Source of the DNA: Dactylonectria macrodidyma
Taxonomy: Eukaryota > Ascomycota > Sordariomycetes > Hypocreales > Nectriaceae
DNA: 64,000 nucleotides
Assembly: GCA_020744425.1 (NCBI GenBank)
Contig: JAGMUV010000006.1
Location: 3,286,001 to 3,350,000 of the forward strand
Direction: 5' to 3'
How positions within the stretch are numbered: position 1 is the first letter of the stretch; each line of letters starts with the position of its first letter. Below the pieces are notes generated by a model. The model saw only the letters and a list, made by a program, of their open reading frames with translations, ran no database searches and had not been told where the DNA came from. The position numbers and the translations under genes were made by a program. Below are positions 11,002-23,167 of this stretch, in pieces.

Positions 11002-13663
11002 CTACAACTCGGAGCGCTTATGTAGCAGCAGTGCCATATTCAAAGAAGCACCCCAAGTGCCCAACCGCGTTAGGGCATATGCAGCGTGCTTGAAGATGAT
11101 GCAAGGTCCATCAGATCCAGGTGTCGAGTGAGCCGACAATGCCGAGTCTAACACGCTGCTCAGCTGCTCAGATATTGGCCCTGAGAGCGGAAATTGACAA
11201 ACATGTTGAATCAGCAACTGCTTTGCTTCCGGCTCAGCCGTCATTGCAAACCCCCATAATAGAATGTGGGCCAGAAATAGGCCGATAAAACTGTACGGGA
11301 CAGCAGCTTGTACCGATGAACGGCCTGAAATGCATGCAATAACGTTGGTTGCCTCGATAGCAGCTTGAAGAGCCGGACTTTTGAGGTCTTGGACGGTTGA
11401 CAACCCCCACTGTCTAGACGCAACGCATCCGTCTATTGACCAGACTTTGAGCCGGTCCAGCGCTGAATTGATGCTGTCTGGCCCATTTTTACCGATCGCA
11501 TCTTGCAAGTCGGTGAGTGACACACTGAGGAACATTCTCGTGAGGCAGTGAAGGAGGGAAGCGGCCTCTTGGAAGTATAAACTTGTTCCGCCTTGTCGCG
11601 GGGCAGGAAGTCCTGGTCGGGCGCATGATTGAGCCCACGTATCGAGTGACACTGCTTTCAATTAGTTTTGGCCGATAATGACAACTGCGAATATGTACCT
11701 ATGATGTCTCGTCGACGCTCAATGAGACCATGGATTTGATGGCTATTTTTGTTCCTACAGATGGCCTCGGCAAGACCATCCTCGTCAGCCGTCTCTATAA
11801 TCATGAGGATGGCCAAAGCCCAGTCATGGGACCAGTCCAGAGCATTGTTTGAAACGGCTAGAAGCACCAGAAATGAGGTCCATGGGTTTAGACGCAAAGC
11901 TGAGGCTGCCATCTGAACAGATTCACCGTCTCTTTGATTTGATTGATGGAGGAATGGGCCTGAGACCATTGCAAAAGTAGGGGCTGGCGGCAGTGAGGCT
12001 AAGCCCAAGAGATTCTTCCATATTCGTGCAGTTGGTGCAGTCCAAAATTCATCATCGCAGGGACATTGCCAGCGAGCAACTTCCACGAGTGATATCATGC
12101 TCTTCATATTCAACAGCGCGGGAAACTGTCCGTCGAGACCAAAGACGAACCACATTAATCTTCTCCGTGATTCCGCTGCGATCCAATGTGTCCACTGAGA
12201 TTTAGAATCTTTGAACGAGTCAGGAAGTGATACTGTGTCTTGGACCTTGGGTAACCGCCTGATATATGTCACCAGGGCTCCCCTCAGTGCTTCAGCGAGC
12301 TCAAAAGCCCTCTTGTTTCCACACCACAGTCCAGTATAGCATATAAGCGCATACGCATAAATTACGTTGAGATCTCGCAACAGCCTACTATCGTTTTCGA
12401 TCGCGGCCCTGAGGTTGCAACGCGCACGATCCAGTACGAGGATGGCGAAGCGGCGAGTGTGGCGGATGTGGCTGTACTTGGCGCCGATGACTATTATGAT
12501 GGCGATGAGCGGAGGCGGAAGAGTGTTCGTATCGAGGGTGGGTTCGTGTAAGACAGGAGATTGGGCGGAGAAGAATTTGAAGAAGAGGGCGATGAATGCG
12601 TTGGCGACAGGGAGAGCGGGGAGTGTGAAGACGTCGGTTTGAACTGGGGTTGGAGGCTCGAGAAAGCGCTTCACCCGCGTCCAAGAAGCTTCGTTGATGT
12701 CGAATCTCGGATCGTGGTTTACTAATAATGCATCGTTTTCGTCGACGTAGATGGGTTTACCGCCAGGAATGGCTGTGGAGGATGGATTCCAGGCGAAGGG
12801 CCAGGAATCTTCTGAAGATGGCACATTAGGCGGTGATGGGACACGAGAAATCCTTCCACTGGGCTCTTGATATGGGTTATCTTCAGCTTGATCGCCGTGC
12901 AGTCTTGATCCTCTAACTGGAGGTCCTGCGACTTCAAACGAGGGCGGCGGATGAAATGTTGGCATGAATGGGAGCGGATATGGCTTCTCTTGAGAGTTGA
13001 CGGGCTCCCTCATGTTGTTGGTCTCATGCAAAGCCTCAAAGAAATTGACAGTGAACCAATCCTGCGGCTCTTGGCCAGAATCATCCCATGGACGCGCAAA
13101 GGACGAAAAGTCGACGTGAGTGTTGGAGAAATCAGGGGAATCCAATGCTGTGTCCATAGGAATGTCAGGGTCGTCGTTGAGAAGCATGCCGACGTTGGAT
13201 CGTCGATATTCTCGGTGGCTAGACGGATTGTACGCGCTCTGTAGCATTGAGGAGATAGACGGATCAACCGACAGCACGCCCGATGACATTGAGTCTGCAG
13301 AACTCGCCTGGCCATAGTTTGCTGTCAGAGGCGGACTGATGCTCTCAGCTGGCGATGTGTTGTCCACGCCATTGTCCCCTCGTTTTTGATGTAGCAGCTC
13401 ATGTTTCTTCGCCAAGTCGCTTCTCGAAAACTGCTTTGGGCAGATGGAGCAACGGTGGGGAAGTATTTTGTTGTCTTGAGGATGTCAGTCATCAGTCGTC
13501 AGTCGTCACTATCGAGATAGGGGAGATTTGGAAATATGGGGATGAGATAGGAGGTCTCACGGGTCTTGCGGTGACGGTTCAGATTCTCCGGGCGGGTGAA
13601 TGTGCGAGGACAGCTTGGGCAGGGATACGACTTGACTGCCGGAATAGGCTGTGATTCTGCCAT
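11002..13663 (-). CDS. C2H2 zinc-finger transcription factor with fungal_trans domain, 842 aa
   Basis: Three exons: 13663-13561, 13474-11699 and 11651-11002. Joining the first two across an 86-bp intron (donor GTGAGA, acceptor AAG) rebuilds two C2H2 fingers with the standard linker: finger 1 Cys15, Cys18, His31, His35 and finger 2 Cys43, Cys46, His59, His63 (CSICPKQFSRSDLAKKHELLH ends it). The second intron is 47 bp, GTACAT to CAG. A long Ser/Pro-rich region follows, then a fungal-specific transcription factor domain (near ANAFIALFFKFFSAQSPVLH). Finger pair plus fungal_trans is a common Pezizomycotina regulator layout. A second ATG six codons upstream (13681) is possible. The upstream region carries an unusual cluster of GTCCACC sites that it might itself bind; that is inference. 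Confidence 0.87.
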
Positions 13664-13752
13664 GGTTGATATATGTTGCATGGACTTGGCAGAGGCATCG
13701 GTTGGATGGAATCAGCACGTCGGAGAATAGAAAGGGGACATTCCCAACGAAT

Positions 13753-14036
13753 GTCCACCGGAATTGCACAGAGCTGGTGGACAATTTGACGAAAGCGAGG
13801 CACTGGGACAAAAGTCTGCGGGGCGTCCACCTTTAAACAGGCTGTGATTCTGGCAGTGGCGATGATAGGACTAACAAATGTCCACCTAGACTAATGCTAC
13901 ATGTCCACCCTGACTACGGCTTTTATCCGCCTTTGGAATGGCTGTTGTCCACCTTCTCCACAACCTCCTTGGATGGGCCAGTAGTAATGAGGCTGAGAAC
14001 ATTCATGTCCACCTGAATGTCCACCCAGAGTCCACC
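13753..14036. promoter_or_regulatory. Cluster of nine GTCCACC motifs upstream of the C2H2 regulator
   Basis: Plus-strand copies start at 13753, 13825, 13880, 13903, 13947, 14007, 14019 and 14030, with one reverse copy (GGTGGAC) at 13776-13782. Many are preceded by AT (ATGTCCACC). About 0.03 copies would be expected by chance in 284 bp on both strands at equal base use. They lie 90-370 bp upstream of the ATG at 13663, where promoter operators are expected. Confidence 0.65.
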
Positions 14037-16161
14037 CGACTGAGTCGTAGAACCCGATGTTCGGGAAGGGTTGAAAAGAGTGTCCCGGCTTAGTGATGAT
14101 GCTTGGTTAAGAATTCTCATGGCTTATTATTACAGAATGATTCAATATGACCTCACTCTTTTGCCTCGGAAGCGTCGCGACGCCCACGTTTTATGGCAGA
14201 GCAACAATGGTCCGCTGGTTCCTCAAACGACTCCAATGATGGCGATGCATTCATCACTCTGGATTATGGGCGATGCGAGGGTGGATTCTTAGTGTATGAG
14301 ATCTAAGACGCTAAAGTCAATGGGTCGATTTCTCTCTGAGTTGTCTTCAGCGAGACTGTCGACGGCATCGACACAGAGACAGGTATGTATCCTTGGCTGC
14401 TTATACGAGTCGTTTAGCACGCTAACCATTGTAGGCGACGAGCCCTTTTCCCCATCTCCAAAGCCATAAACTCATATCGCAACGTGTCATACACGATCGA
14501 GTCTTCTGACCCTGTCGTCTTCTAACCCCCAAATACTTGAATCCATCCATTCGCAGAGATCTCAGCGGTACTAAAAGTTGATACTCCTATCAGAGAATGC
14601 CTCTGTCACATTCTATAAGGTAAGCTTTCCACGCATCCATGCCCCAACCGTACCAAGAGCCCCATTCCACTGCTCCAACAAGACACGCAACAAGATCTGG
14701 AACGACGGCGTCACGACGCTTGACATGTGCACCACCGCTAAGGAAGAGGCCGAGGCGGCGTGGCAGGTCACTGGTCAAGGGACTAGAGTCTTTTGCAAAC
14801 ACTGGCGACGACAGGGGACGAGGTGGCACGACAAAGTCATGTCGTGCCAAGTCTTCGTTGAGCAAAGATGAAAGTGGTGCCAACTACTCTGGTGGCCACT
14901 GGGATGCAATGAGGATTATACAACGCATTTAAGTCATGACACGTCTCTGATGCATGCCTGGTCAACGTGGCCTGCCTTTCTCCTACCACAGTACCTAGCA
15001 GGCCTTACAGTATTGGTGCCCAACTGGCCACTCTTAAAGGTACAGCATGTGCTCTTGGGGGTTGAGGCCATCAATATGAGATTGAGACCCCATTGGGCCA
15101 AGTCCCGGTCGATCTACAGTTGGATGGAGACCACGGTAAAGGCAGCATGAAGCTTGCAATGTCAGCTGGCTCAACAACTGAAGTGGCGCCTCCGCAGGGA
15201 TACACCCTTGAAGAGCTAGCAAGTATTGTGGTGGACACTTACCTCACGAGCCTAGTGCGATTTCATTGAAATGGCGCTCTAAAGGGAAATTTGGAAGCAT
15301 AGCAATGACGCTGATGAAGGGACCCAAGAGAGGATCTACACTTCTTTGACTCGACGCCTTGTCGTCGAAATATCACCATATCTACTAAGCTGCTCATGAA
15401 AGGATCAACTCTCTGAAGAGGTGAAGACCAAGGGACAAGCAAGCATGACCAGATTGAACTTAAACAACTACGCGAATGGCTGCGGAGAACAGAGCGGAGG
15501 AAAAGGCAATTTCAAGGAGATTGATCAATGCGCCATGACGATCTGAAAGGTCATGACGTATCGATGGTGGATGAAGGAATAGGCACCTTTCAGTAGGCTG
15601 CGCACGGGGATGCTGATGTCGACAAGACTTGTACGAGCTGGATGGTCGAGTCTATCAAGTATCGCGACTAGAAGAAAGTTTGGAAGACGCGGGGAGCTTA
15701 CCTTCTATCTTTATGAGTTATACTACGTTCTGACTTTATTGAAATAGGATAAATTATTAACTTTATAAGCTAAATTAGTTAAACATCGGCTATTATTAGT
15801 TCGGTTTTAGTCTATACTGCAAATATATTCAAATAACTTAGGTTTAGCATGACAGGCAGAATCGGTGCCTCTTGTTTTTCATCCGTTTACGGAGTGGCAA
15901 AGTTTCAGCCTTCTAGACCTGGAATCGCATAATATTTAAGTTTGCTAGCTGTTGGCAGATCTGGGACCTTCACAAATTTTAGCTCAACGAGGTAGAAAAA
16001 CCAAAATGCGTTTTGAAATTCTCCCATTTCCCTTGCTTACGCTTCCTTCCCTCTCTATTTTACTGACTACGCTCACCACAACTGTCCCGATCTTCCACCT
16101 ACCTCAGTCTTCTATTTATCCCGGATTTTAAATTCCGTATCGTCTGGTCATCGTAATCGTC
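14037..16161. other. Intergenic, with an AT-rich patch at 15700-15850
   Basis: No supported gene. The patch near 15700-15850 is TpA-rich like the RIP-mutated block further right, suggesting a small transposon relic; no termini could be defined. Confidence 0.4.
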
Positions 16162-17215
16162 ATGGAGGAGCAGGCACGAGAAAAGTTGACAGCCTTCTTC
16201 GAGGTGTTTCACCAAGCTCCAATTCACGACGCTTCTTGGCTTGCCTCTCGCGAACTTACAACGCCTTCCTTCACTTGCAAGGCATTCTCTGGTTGTGTCC
16301 TTCCGTGGAGACCTGGGTCAACTCAACGAGCTCTTCTACTACTGTAATTTCGAACACCCAACCCTTATCGGAGAGCCCTACCACTAACCAACATCAGTCT
16401 TGCAAAGCAAGAGGTTTGACGGACCGGATGCCATATTTGGAACTGCGACACCGACTGCCGACGATGAAGGGATTCCAGAGCAGTCGGAAGCCTTTAGCAA
16501 GGCTAGTACGAACAAAGCTCGCAACAAGGCTGAGAGTAATAGATGTCGAGAGCAAGACAACAACCGATGCGTCGTCACTAATACTCAAGACGCAGAATTT
16601 TGCCACATCATCCCGTTCGCCTGGAATAGCTGCGAAAGCAACTTAGTCAAAACCAAGAAGTTTAAGAGATCGCTGATCCGCTGCTTCGGCCTTGAAGACA
16701 CCATTTCTGCTCTGCATGGTCCGTCAACCTTGACAGACGGACTCGGATCGTCGGACAAGACTTGGAACATGTTGACATTGAACCCATGGCTCCATGTTTG
16801 GTGGGGAAAGGGTTTCTTCGCGTTCAAGTGGTTGGGGGTTTTGCCACCTCATCCGGATCGCCTAGACACACAGGAGGTACAACTCCAGTTTCGGTGGATG
16901 CTGCGTAGTCAGACCTCCAACGGCACGGATCTAGTCAACCTCAAAGACCCGAGAGATCCAACGAAGAGTCTTCTTGGCAGTATGGACCACTTCTATGGTC
17001 CTGGAACTCATCAACAACGCCAGTGCCATGTGGATTACAACCACTGCGCCGAGACCATTGGTCGAGCTATTACCAATCCTTTGACCTGTCATTCTATCGA
17101 GTTCGGCACCATCATCACGGTTGCACGGGATAGCGACTCTATCGACAAGTTCAAGGTCATGATAGACATCCAGTGGGCTTTATTCGAGCAGCAGCGATGT
17201 CTGGCGCTGCTCTAG
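16162..17215 (+). CDS. HNH-nuclease-domain protein, possibly a damaged gene
   Basis: The main open frame (from about 16398) has a fungal HNH_2-like domain: NNRCVVTNTQDAEFCHIIPF carries the Cys/His pairs, followed by a WN near residue position AWNS and the family-typical stretch KTWNMLTLNPWLHVWWGKG. A well-formed 54-bp intron, 16344-16397 (GTAATT donor, CTAAC branch site, CAG acceptor), joins it to an upstream exon coding SFRGDLGQLNELFYY. The ATG at 16162 is in another frame and would need an additional weak intron (about 16206-16281, GTTTCA to AAG), so the N-terminus is uncertain. Near the end the frame stops at 17213, while the next frame continues from about 17176 to a TGA at 17293-17295 with an acidic tail (DEDEDDE). 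That suggests a one-base deletion. Biological role unknown. Confidence 0.6.
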
Positions 17216-18094
17216 CACCGGAGCATCTCATGTCACCTATTGATGTCGAAGACGAGGACGAGGACGATGAGATGTACAGCTCGAGTGACCTCTGAAGACG
17301 CAACGTGGTAAAGCCACAGCCTTAGGACTCAAAGGAGTATCTTCCAGAATTGGGCATGAACTAGAAGAAGCTGAGGCTTGGAGCCTGTGCGGGTTTGACG
17401 CAATGATAGACTGATTTAGAGTACCATCACCTAAAGCCCTACATAATATCTATTTTTAGACTTTATTTATGCCCTAAATTATAGAGAACTTTTAGAATCA
17501 AGATTTCAATGCGAATTCAAGGTAAAAGTGTGAGTAGGTCGTGACTTTCAGCCTGAGCCTGTACCTGAAACAACCAACTTAGTCCTCCAACAAGAGCGTT
17601 TTTTTCCTCGTGGGCCGTTTCTTAGTACCACCGCTAATCAGAACTTGACAGAATGATGTGATAGCAATATGTACACAGCATGGAGCTGAATTTCTGGCTG
17701 GCGGAGTTGATGCAGACCAAGTCTGGTCAGCTAGAGCTATCAGCCTGGATATGAAGCTCTAGTCTCGCTCTGAGCGTGACTAAGGTTCTTAGATAGCCGT
17801 AACTGAACATAAGGCTGACGACAGCGAATGTAGAATTGAATCATTTACAAAGTCCTCGTATCTATGCCCTAGTTGTGTTGGGTTCTGTTATTGGCATACT
17901 GGTTGTGAGCTTTGCACGAGGGATCGTGGCGATATGCCAACTACTTCGGGTTTGCGGCTTCTCATTCTAGTGAGATTTTTAAACCCTTTCGCCATCGCTA
18001 TTAGGGATTGAGCGATATGGGAGATTGGAAAATATGGCGAATAATGCATAGGAACGAGAGGCCACGTTCAATTATTGCTGCCTCTAAACGCCGT
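17216..18094. other. Intergenic, acidic-tail frame then AT-rich patch
   Basis: Positions 17216-17295 probably hold the lost C-terminal tail of the HNH gene in a shifted frame. An AT-rich patch lies near 17400-17510. Nothing else recognised. Confidence 0.4.
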
Positions 18095-21000
18095 TCATGC
18101 ATCTCGGTCCGCCGACGAACTCGTTCCACGAGGTTGACGCCGCAACCAACGTTTTCGACCCACTTTCCTGACCTCCCAGCGACGTAGAGTCTTAATACTA
18201 GACACTGTGTAACGATGCTCTGGGCCAAGAATCTTCTGTCGAAGATCCTTGGCCTTCCGCATCAGACCAAGAGCATCGTCAAGACGGCCCTGACTCTCCC
18301 ATATAAGGGCAAGATCGTTCATACTACTCAAAGTGTCCGGGTGCTCCTCTCCCAACAGCTTTGTACGCCCCTCCATGGCCTGCATTTGGTAGCGCTCAGC
18401 CGTCCACCAACGGCCCTGGCTGTGATGTATTGATGCAAGATTGGACATGCTGGCCAACGTGTCAGGATCTTCCTGCTCCTCGGAATCATGTTTAGCCTCC
18501 TGCTCTTCATCTGCCGGAAGAAAAACGTTCCCGTCGTTGGACGCGCTGAATGAGAAAGTGTTGTCCAATGTGATAGGGTGCTCTTTTCTTGTCATCTTCT
18601 GCCGCGTTTTCATGACCCTCGTCTCCAACTTCTCAGCCTCCTCCAAACGGCCCTGGCCCTGATATGTCGATGCCAAAGTAGACATGATACTCAACGTTTT
18701 AGTATGCTCTGGTCCTAGGACCTTGGAACTTGTCTCCACCGCCTGTACCAAAACCTTCTCAGCGTCGTCCCACTGGCCTGTTTTTTGGTATGTTGATGCT
18801 AGGTTGTCCATGCTGGCAAGGGTGTCGGGATCCTCTGGCCCTAAAATCTCTCTTCGCAACTCAACAGCCTCTTGTTGGAGCTTCTTGGCGTCGTCCCATT
18901 GGCCTCGGTAAAAGAGGAATCCTGCAACAGAGTGTAGAAGAGTCGCTCTACTCGCCTTCTCAACTCCTGAGCCAGTGCCTTCGCAACGTAGCACTGCATA
19001 TGCGTGTTCCAGGTACGTGCTACATACTGTCCGATTCTCGTGTTGACCAAATGGGTAACAGTGTGACACTGCCAAAAGTGCCTGGCCAGCAAAGTAGGAC
19101 ATCCTGCCTCCGTTGAAAAGGCTCCCGTGCATCTCCAACTGCAATGTTCGTTGCATGTCCAGGCGATCGTCCCTGTTCTCTATCACTAGGGAGTGATGTT
19201 TGAGCACGCTTAGGGCCTTGGCGAGGTCTAAGTCACCCTTAGGTCCTTGCTGTTGCCCGCTAAAATACGACAAGAATTCATCAGGGATAGCATCCTCATG
19301 GAAGAAGCTCATCAGAGACAGGAGCTCACTTGCGAGTTTGTTTTCCGCTGAAATCTCATCGAGCGAAAAACGAGGGCAAGGGTATGGTCGTTCTATGCCG
19401 TCAGATCCGAGCCTTTTGGCAAGTTCCTTTGACTCGGCTTCGTTCATTCTCCCCACCTCTAGTAGTGTTTGATGTCTTGTAAAACTGCCGGCTGCTGTCC
19501 TGCGTCTCGTCGTTATGAGAACAGAGCCTTGTGCGCATTCGGGAATTTGCTGTTGGAGATCTTCCTCTAGCTGCGTGCTGCCAATACTGTCAATGACCAT
19601 CAACCAAAGGAATTTGTTGTTGCTCTCCAACCACTCTTTCACCAGAGGCAGCAAATCCACGTGAGGATCGTCATAGCCAGGAATCTGAAATATATCCGCA
19701 ATCGAAGCATATGCGTTGTAAAACTGCTCTCTACCGTTTCCGGAAATCCAGAAGACCGATACCAAAGGACAAGCCTCCTGCAGCCAGAACACATATTCTT
19801 GTGCAATTTGCGTTTTCCTGCACGAATTAGAATAGTTCAGACTGTTGAATAGATTTGTGTTACCCGAAGCCTCCTTCGCCGTAGAGAACAGCTGTTTGTT
19901 GCCGACCACGATTTCTTGCCGGCTCCGGGTGCCGAAGCTTGCTCTTTAGGGCATCGAGGATATCAGATCGTCCAACAAAATCGGGATTTCTGGCGAATGG
20001 AACAATATCTGCTCTATTATTAGCATGGAAGAACTAGAGACTTGTGTCCAACGTACTGCTGCCGAGGTCACGCGGGTTAACCTCGATCACTCCGACTGAT
20101 TGTAGGAGCGCAACGGATCTGAGCTGTGATGTAACAAACATGAGACTTCCCCTTGTGGCTTGCGGCAACAGCCCTTCAAATGCGAGATCATGGGTGGTAC
20201 CCAGATTTAGCCCCTCGAAGACCATGAGCCAAGGGCCACTGAAGGACCATGTGAGATAGTGTAGAAGGTGCCTACTCCTCACCGACGCCTCTCCGTCAAT
20301 TGCAATGATGTTCTCGAAAGAGTCGGCGATTTTTCCCAAAGAGTGGTGAATATTTTCAGTTGTGGTCGCGTCGACCCAGAAGATAGAAAAGTTTTCGTCT
20401 GTTTGGAGTTTCTGAGCGAGTCCCCAGGCAATAGATTGGTTCGCGATACGGGATGGACCATGCAGTGCAACCCTTACTTGTTGTCCGGGCTCAGCTCTCG
20501 AGAAGATAGTCTGCTCTAATTGATATATAATATTCATTCGATTGGCGAAATTCGTCGTCATGGGAGGGATAACAACTGTTTTGGGACTGATAAATGGCTC
20601 TGAGACTGGTTAGTGCTATCACCAATGTAGAGACGGGATGTATGCGCGTCTTACCCCAAGAATCAGTGCCGGGACAGTATGGAGGTGGCGAATATTGTTG
20701 CAAGGAATTCAGAGTATCAATATCCTCGTTCAATATGTTTAGCCATAACTCCGGATCCATGTCGTCGAATATTGGTATCATTGCGTGCAATCTTCCGGCT
20801 AAAGCTTGCCAAGCCTCAACTATGGCTTCATTGAAATTCGGTAACATTGCTAGAGCACGGTTCTCCTGGTGTGGTCCAGGTATTTTTATGTTATGTATGG
20901 CTTGGGACAGGTCTTCAAACGAGGTGGTTGGGTATTGCAGGTCATCGTTGGGGTTCTCGACGGACTGCGTATGTGACAGAACACTTTGTAGATGTGTTAT

Positions 21001-22710
21001 CCTACTCTCAATATCGTCCAGCGTGTCAGCTGCTGTGTCAGGAAGAGCTCGGAGAGAAAAATCGTGCAAGTGGTCAAGGATATGATCGTCAATCGCGGTT
21101 GCTAAGCGGTCGCTCACAAAGTCGCAGAGTGGACAAGACAGCGGCCCGATGAGTATTCGCTTGTTCATGCCAACGAGTACACCTCGCTGTTGAGGGGAAA
21201 TGAGATCTTCGTGCGTCGTAGCGACATGCTCAATCCAGTCGTCGGCGGTTAGGAAGAATTGTCTGGATGAGGAAGTCCCTTTTTCTACTTTTGCTCTGGC
21301 ATCGTAGGTGCAGTAGTCACAAGTCCAACGTTGAACAGAATGCTTTTCGAACATATGAGCGAGTAGCCTTTTGCTCGTGAGAAACGTCTCTTTCGCAGGG
21401 CCGCAGTCTTCAAAGATGCAAGAGTAGGGTGAGAGATCTTGGAGTACATGTGCCCTATGAAAAAGTTTAAGTGTGTTGGTGAGAAGAAGAGGCCAAGATA
21501 GAAACTCACCGCCAACTTTCCCTGTTAGACGACTCAGCATACTCTACCGGCAAGGAATCGTTACAATAAGGACACATCAGTAAATTGTCTGAGTTTAGGC
21601 GGGGACACGTAGGGTAGGCATCTGACACGCCAACTCGTGTCAAATTTGTTGCTGCTGATGGTGTTTCTTGGGCCAGATTGGACTCAACTTGAGCTTCGAG
21701 ATTGGATCCCGCGTCTGTCATAGTGACATCAGCGGTTAAAGGTTGTGGCCGACTAAATAAACCCTCTGCATTTGGAGCTGAACGTGAGGCTGTTAGGCAA
21801 GGGGCCGGCTGCTGTTGAATGGTGTGGGCGGTTGTGGTTTGAGATGTGGTGGCTTCCGGATCGACAGACTTCATCGATGATTTCGATTGCTGAGTTGCCA
21901 GTGCTAAATCTACCAGCGGTTCGTGAGGCCCGGCCATTTTTTCGATTCGATATCTCCTGAAGATGTTGGCTTGGACAAGGCGTTTCTGTACTTTTGTCAA
22001 CCTTGCCCAGTCTGACGTGTAATCTATGTTGTCGGAGGTTGGGAGATACTGAGCATATGGATCTTCTATTGCCCTCAGGATAACAACAGTCAGATGTTTC
22101 CGAAAGTCATCATAAGCACTTTCGTCCAATGAATCATCTGTGTCCCCGAATTTGTACTTGTATTCGGATTTTCTGACGTCCACAGCAAGTCGAGAGAGCT
22201 GGCTGAGGATGGTCTTGATGTACAACACTTGCTCGGCGACTAGGGGGTCCTCTATACAGTACCCAGAGAGTGCGTCCGAGGTATTAGATGAAGTCGCCCA
22301 TGACAGGGGGCTTTCAGGCCGGTGGTCCGTGGATTGTTCGTCTGGTATAGTGTCACTAGTGTTGGCTCCAGCCTTACATCGTGCTGCACCATCGTCAATG
22401 AGATCACAGCCAGAACCAGCAGACATGTACAGAACCCACTCTCAATGACATCGAAGCATGTCTGTACCAACTCTCCCAGGGTATGGATGAGGCCGCAAAT
22501 GGCCTCTTGAGTGTCCTGGTTGTGCCTCAAGCAGTAGTCGAAGGACGACTTGCCAGTGGTGGTAGCATTGGTGGCCACGCACCACAAGTTGAAGTCTCCC
22601 TGCGCAGAGCGAAGCCATGAATGCTGTCCCATGGCAGGATCCGCGACACATTTCTCAAAGACACCCTTGCACAGCTGAGCAGAGTCGCATATTTCCGACT
22701 TGTCGTCCAT
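18095..22710 (-). CDS. NLR-like receptor: AcuF-type C2H2, two NB-ARC modules, TPR repeats; 1451 aa
   Basis: Six exons: 22710-22440, 22383-21510, 21454-20655, 20599-20057, 20008-19864 and 19817-18095; all junctions GT-AG, all phases consistent. N-terminus: LWCVATNATTTGKSSFDYCL, typical of fungal AcuF-like proteins. Residues about 380-520 hold three C2H2-like fingers (CIFEDC, CDYC, CPLCDF with distal His). Module 1 (about 650-829) starts with the usual PF..SP lead-in, but its P-loop reads GPSRIANQSIA, lacking the GKT/S, and Walker B is WLMVFE. Module 2 starts VPFARNPDFVGR; its P-loop GEGGFGKTQIA is rebuilt only by splicing exons 5 and 6, and its Walker B is WLMVID. The C-terminus has about five 42-residue TPR_12 repeats (LGPEDPDTLASMDNLASTYQ). 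Likely a cytosolic sensor of the fungal NLR class. It lies 457 bp beyond the stop of the S8 protease gene on the same strand. Confidence 0.88.
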
Positions 22711-23167
22711 TCGAAGCGCAGAGTCGAGCTCGACAGATGGGGCGGGGTGAGTCGTTGATGAGCGGGGCAAGTCAAAGTGGCATTGTTAGTATCAAGCTGT
22801 GAGGTGAGACATGCATGTCACATGACGCCACGTAACTTGAACCAATCAATCACATGCCTAGCAGCCTCATTCAAGATTTGGAAAACTTGCATGGTAATTT
22901 CCAGAGCCATTATCAAGCGATTCTTCATCTCTCCCTGAAACGGCATCTTTGTGAGATGCCAGTTGATCTTGAGAGAGGACTAAAGAACACAAGGCACGCA
23001 CGACTCCTGAGGTTGTTTTTCATCTCTAGGGTAAATGTCTTTATCACTCATGCTAGGACTTCAAGTTCTCCGGATTTTAATCACTCTTTCTATGGAGACT
23101 TGTAGGATCTTCAATCACTATAACAGACAGGATATATATTTCGAACCAAGAAGAATGGCGATTCCAC
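22711..23167. other. Gap between S8 protease gene and NLR gene
   Basis: 457 bp containing the presumed NLR promoter and the protease 3' flank. The frame of NLR exon 1 stays open upstream to about 22770, but without an ATG. Nothing else recognised. Confidence 0.45.

Noticed and set aside
10536..11002. Secondary-metabolite gene cluster in the left arm
   Set aside because: Three regulators and one aminotransferase, but no polyketide synthase, peptide synthetase, terpene synthase or other backbone enzyme in the window.
14578..14932. Overlapping 97-codon frames on both strands
   Set aside because: No domain, no splice-supported partner exons, no signal peptide; most likely chance.
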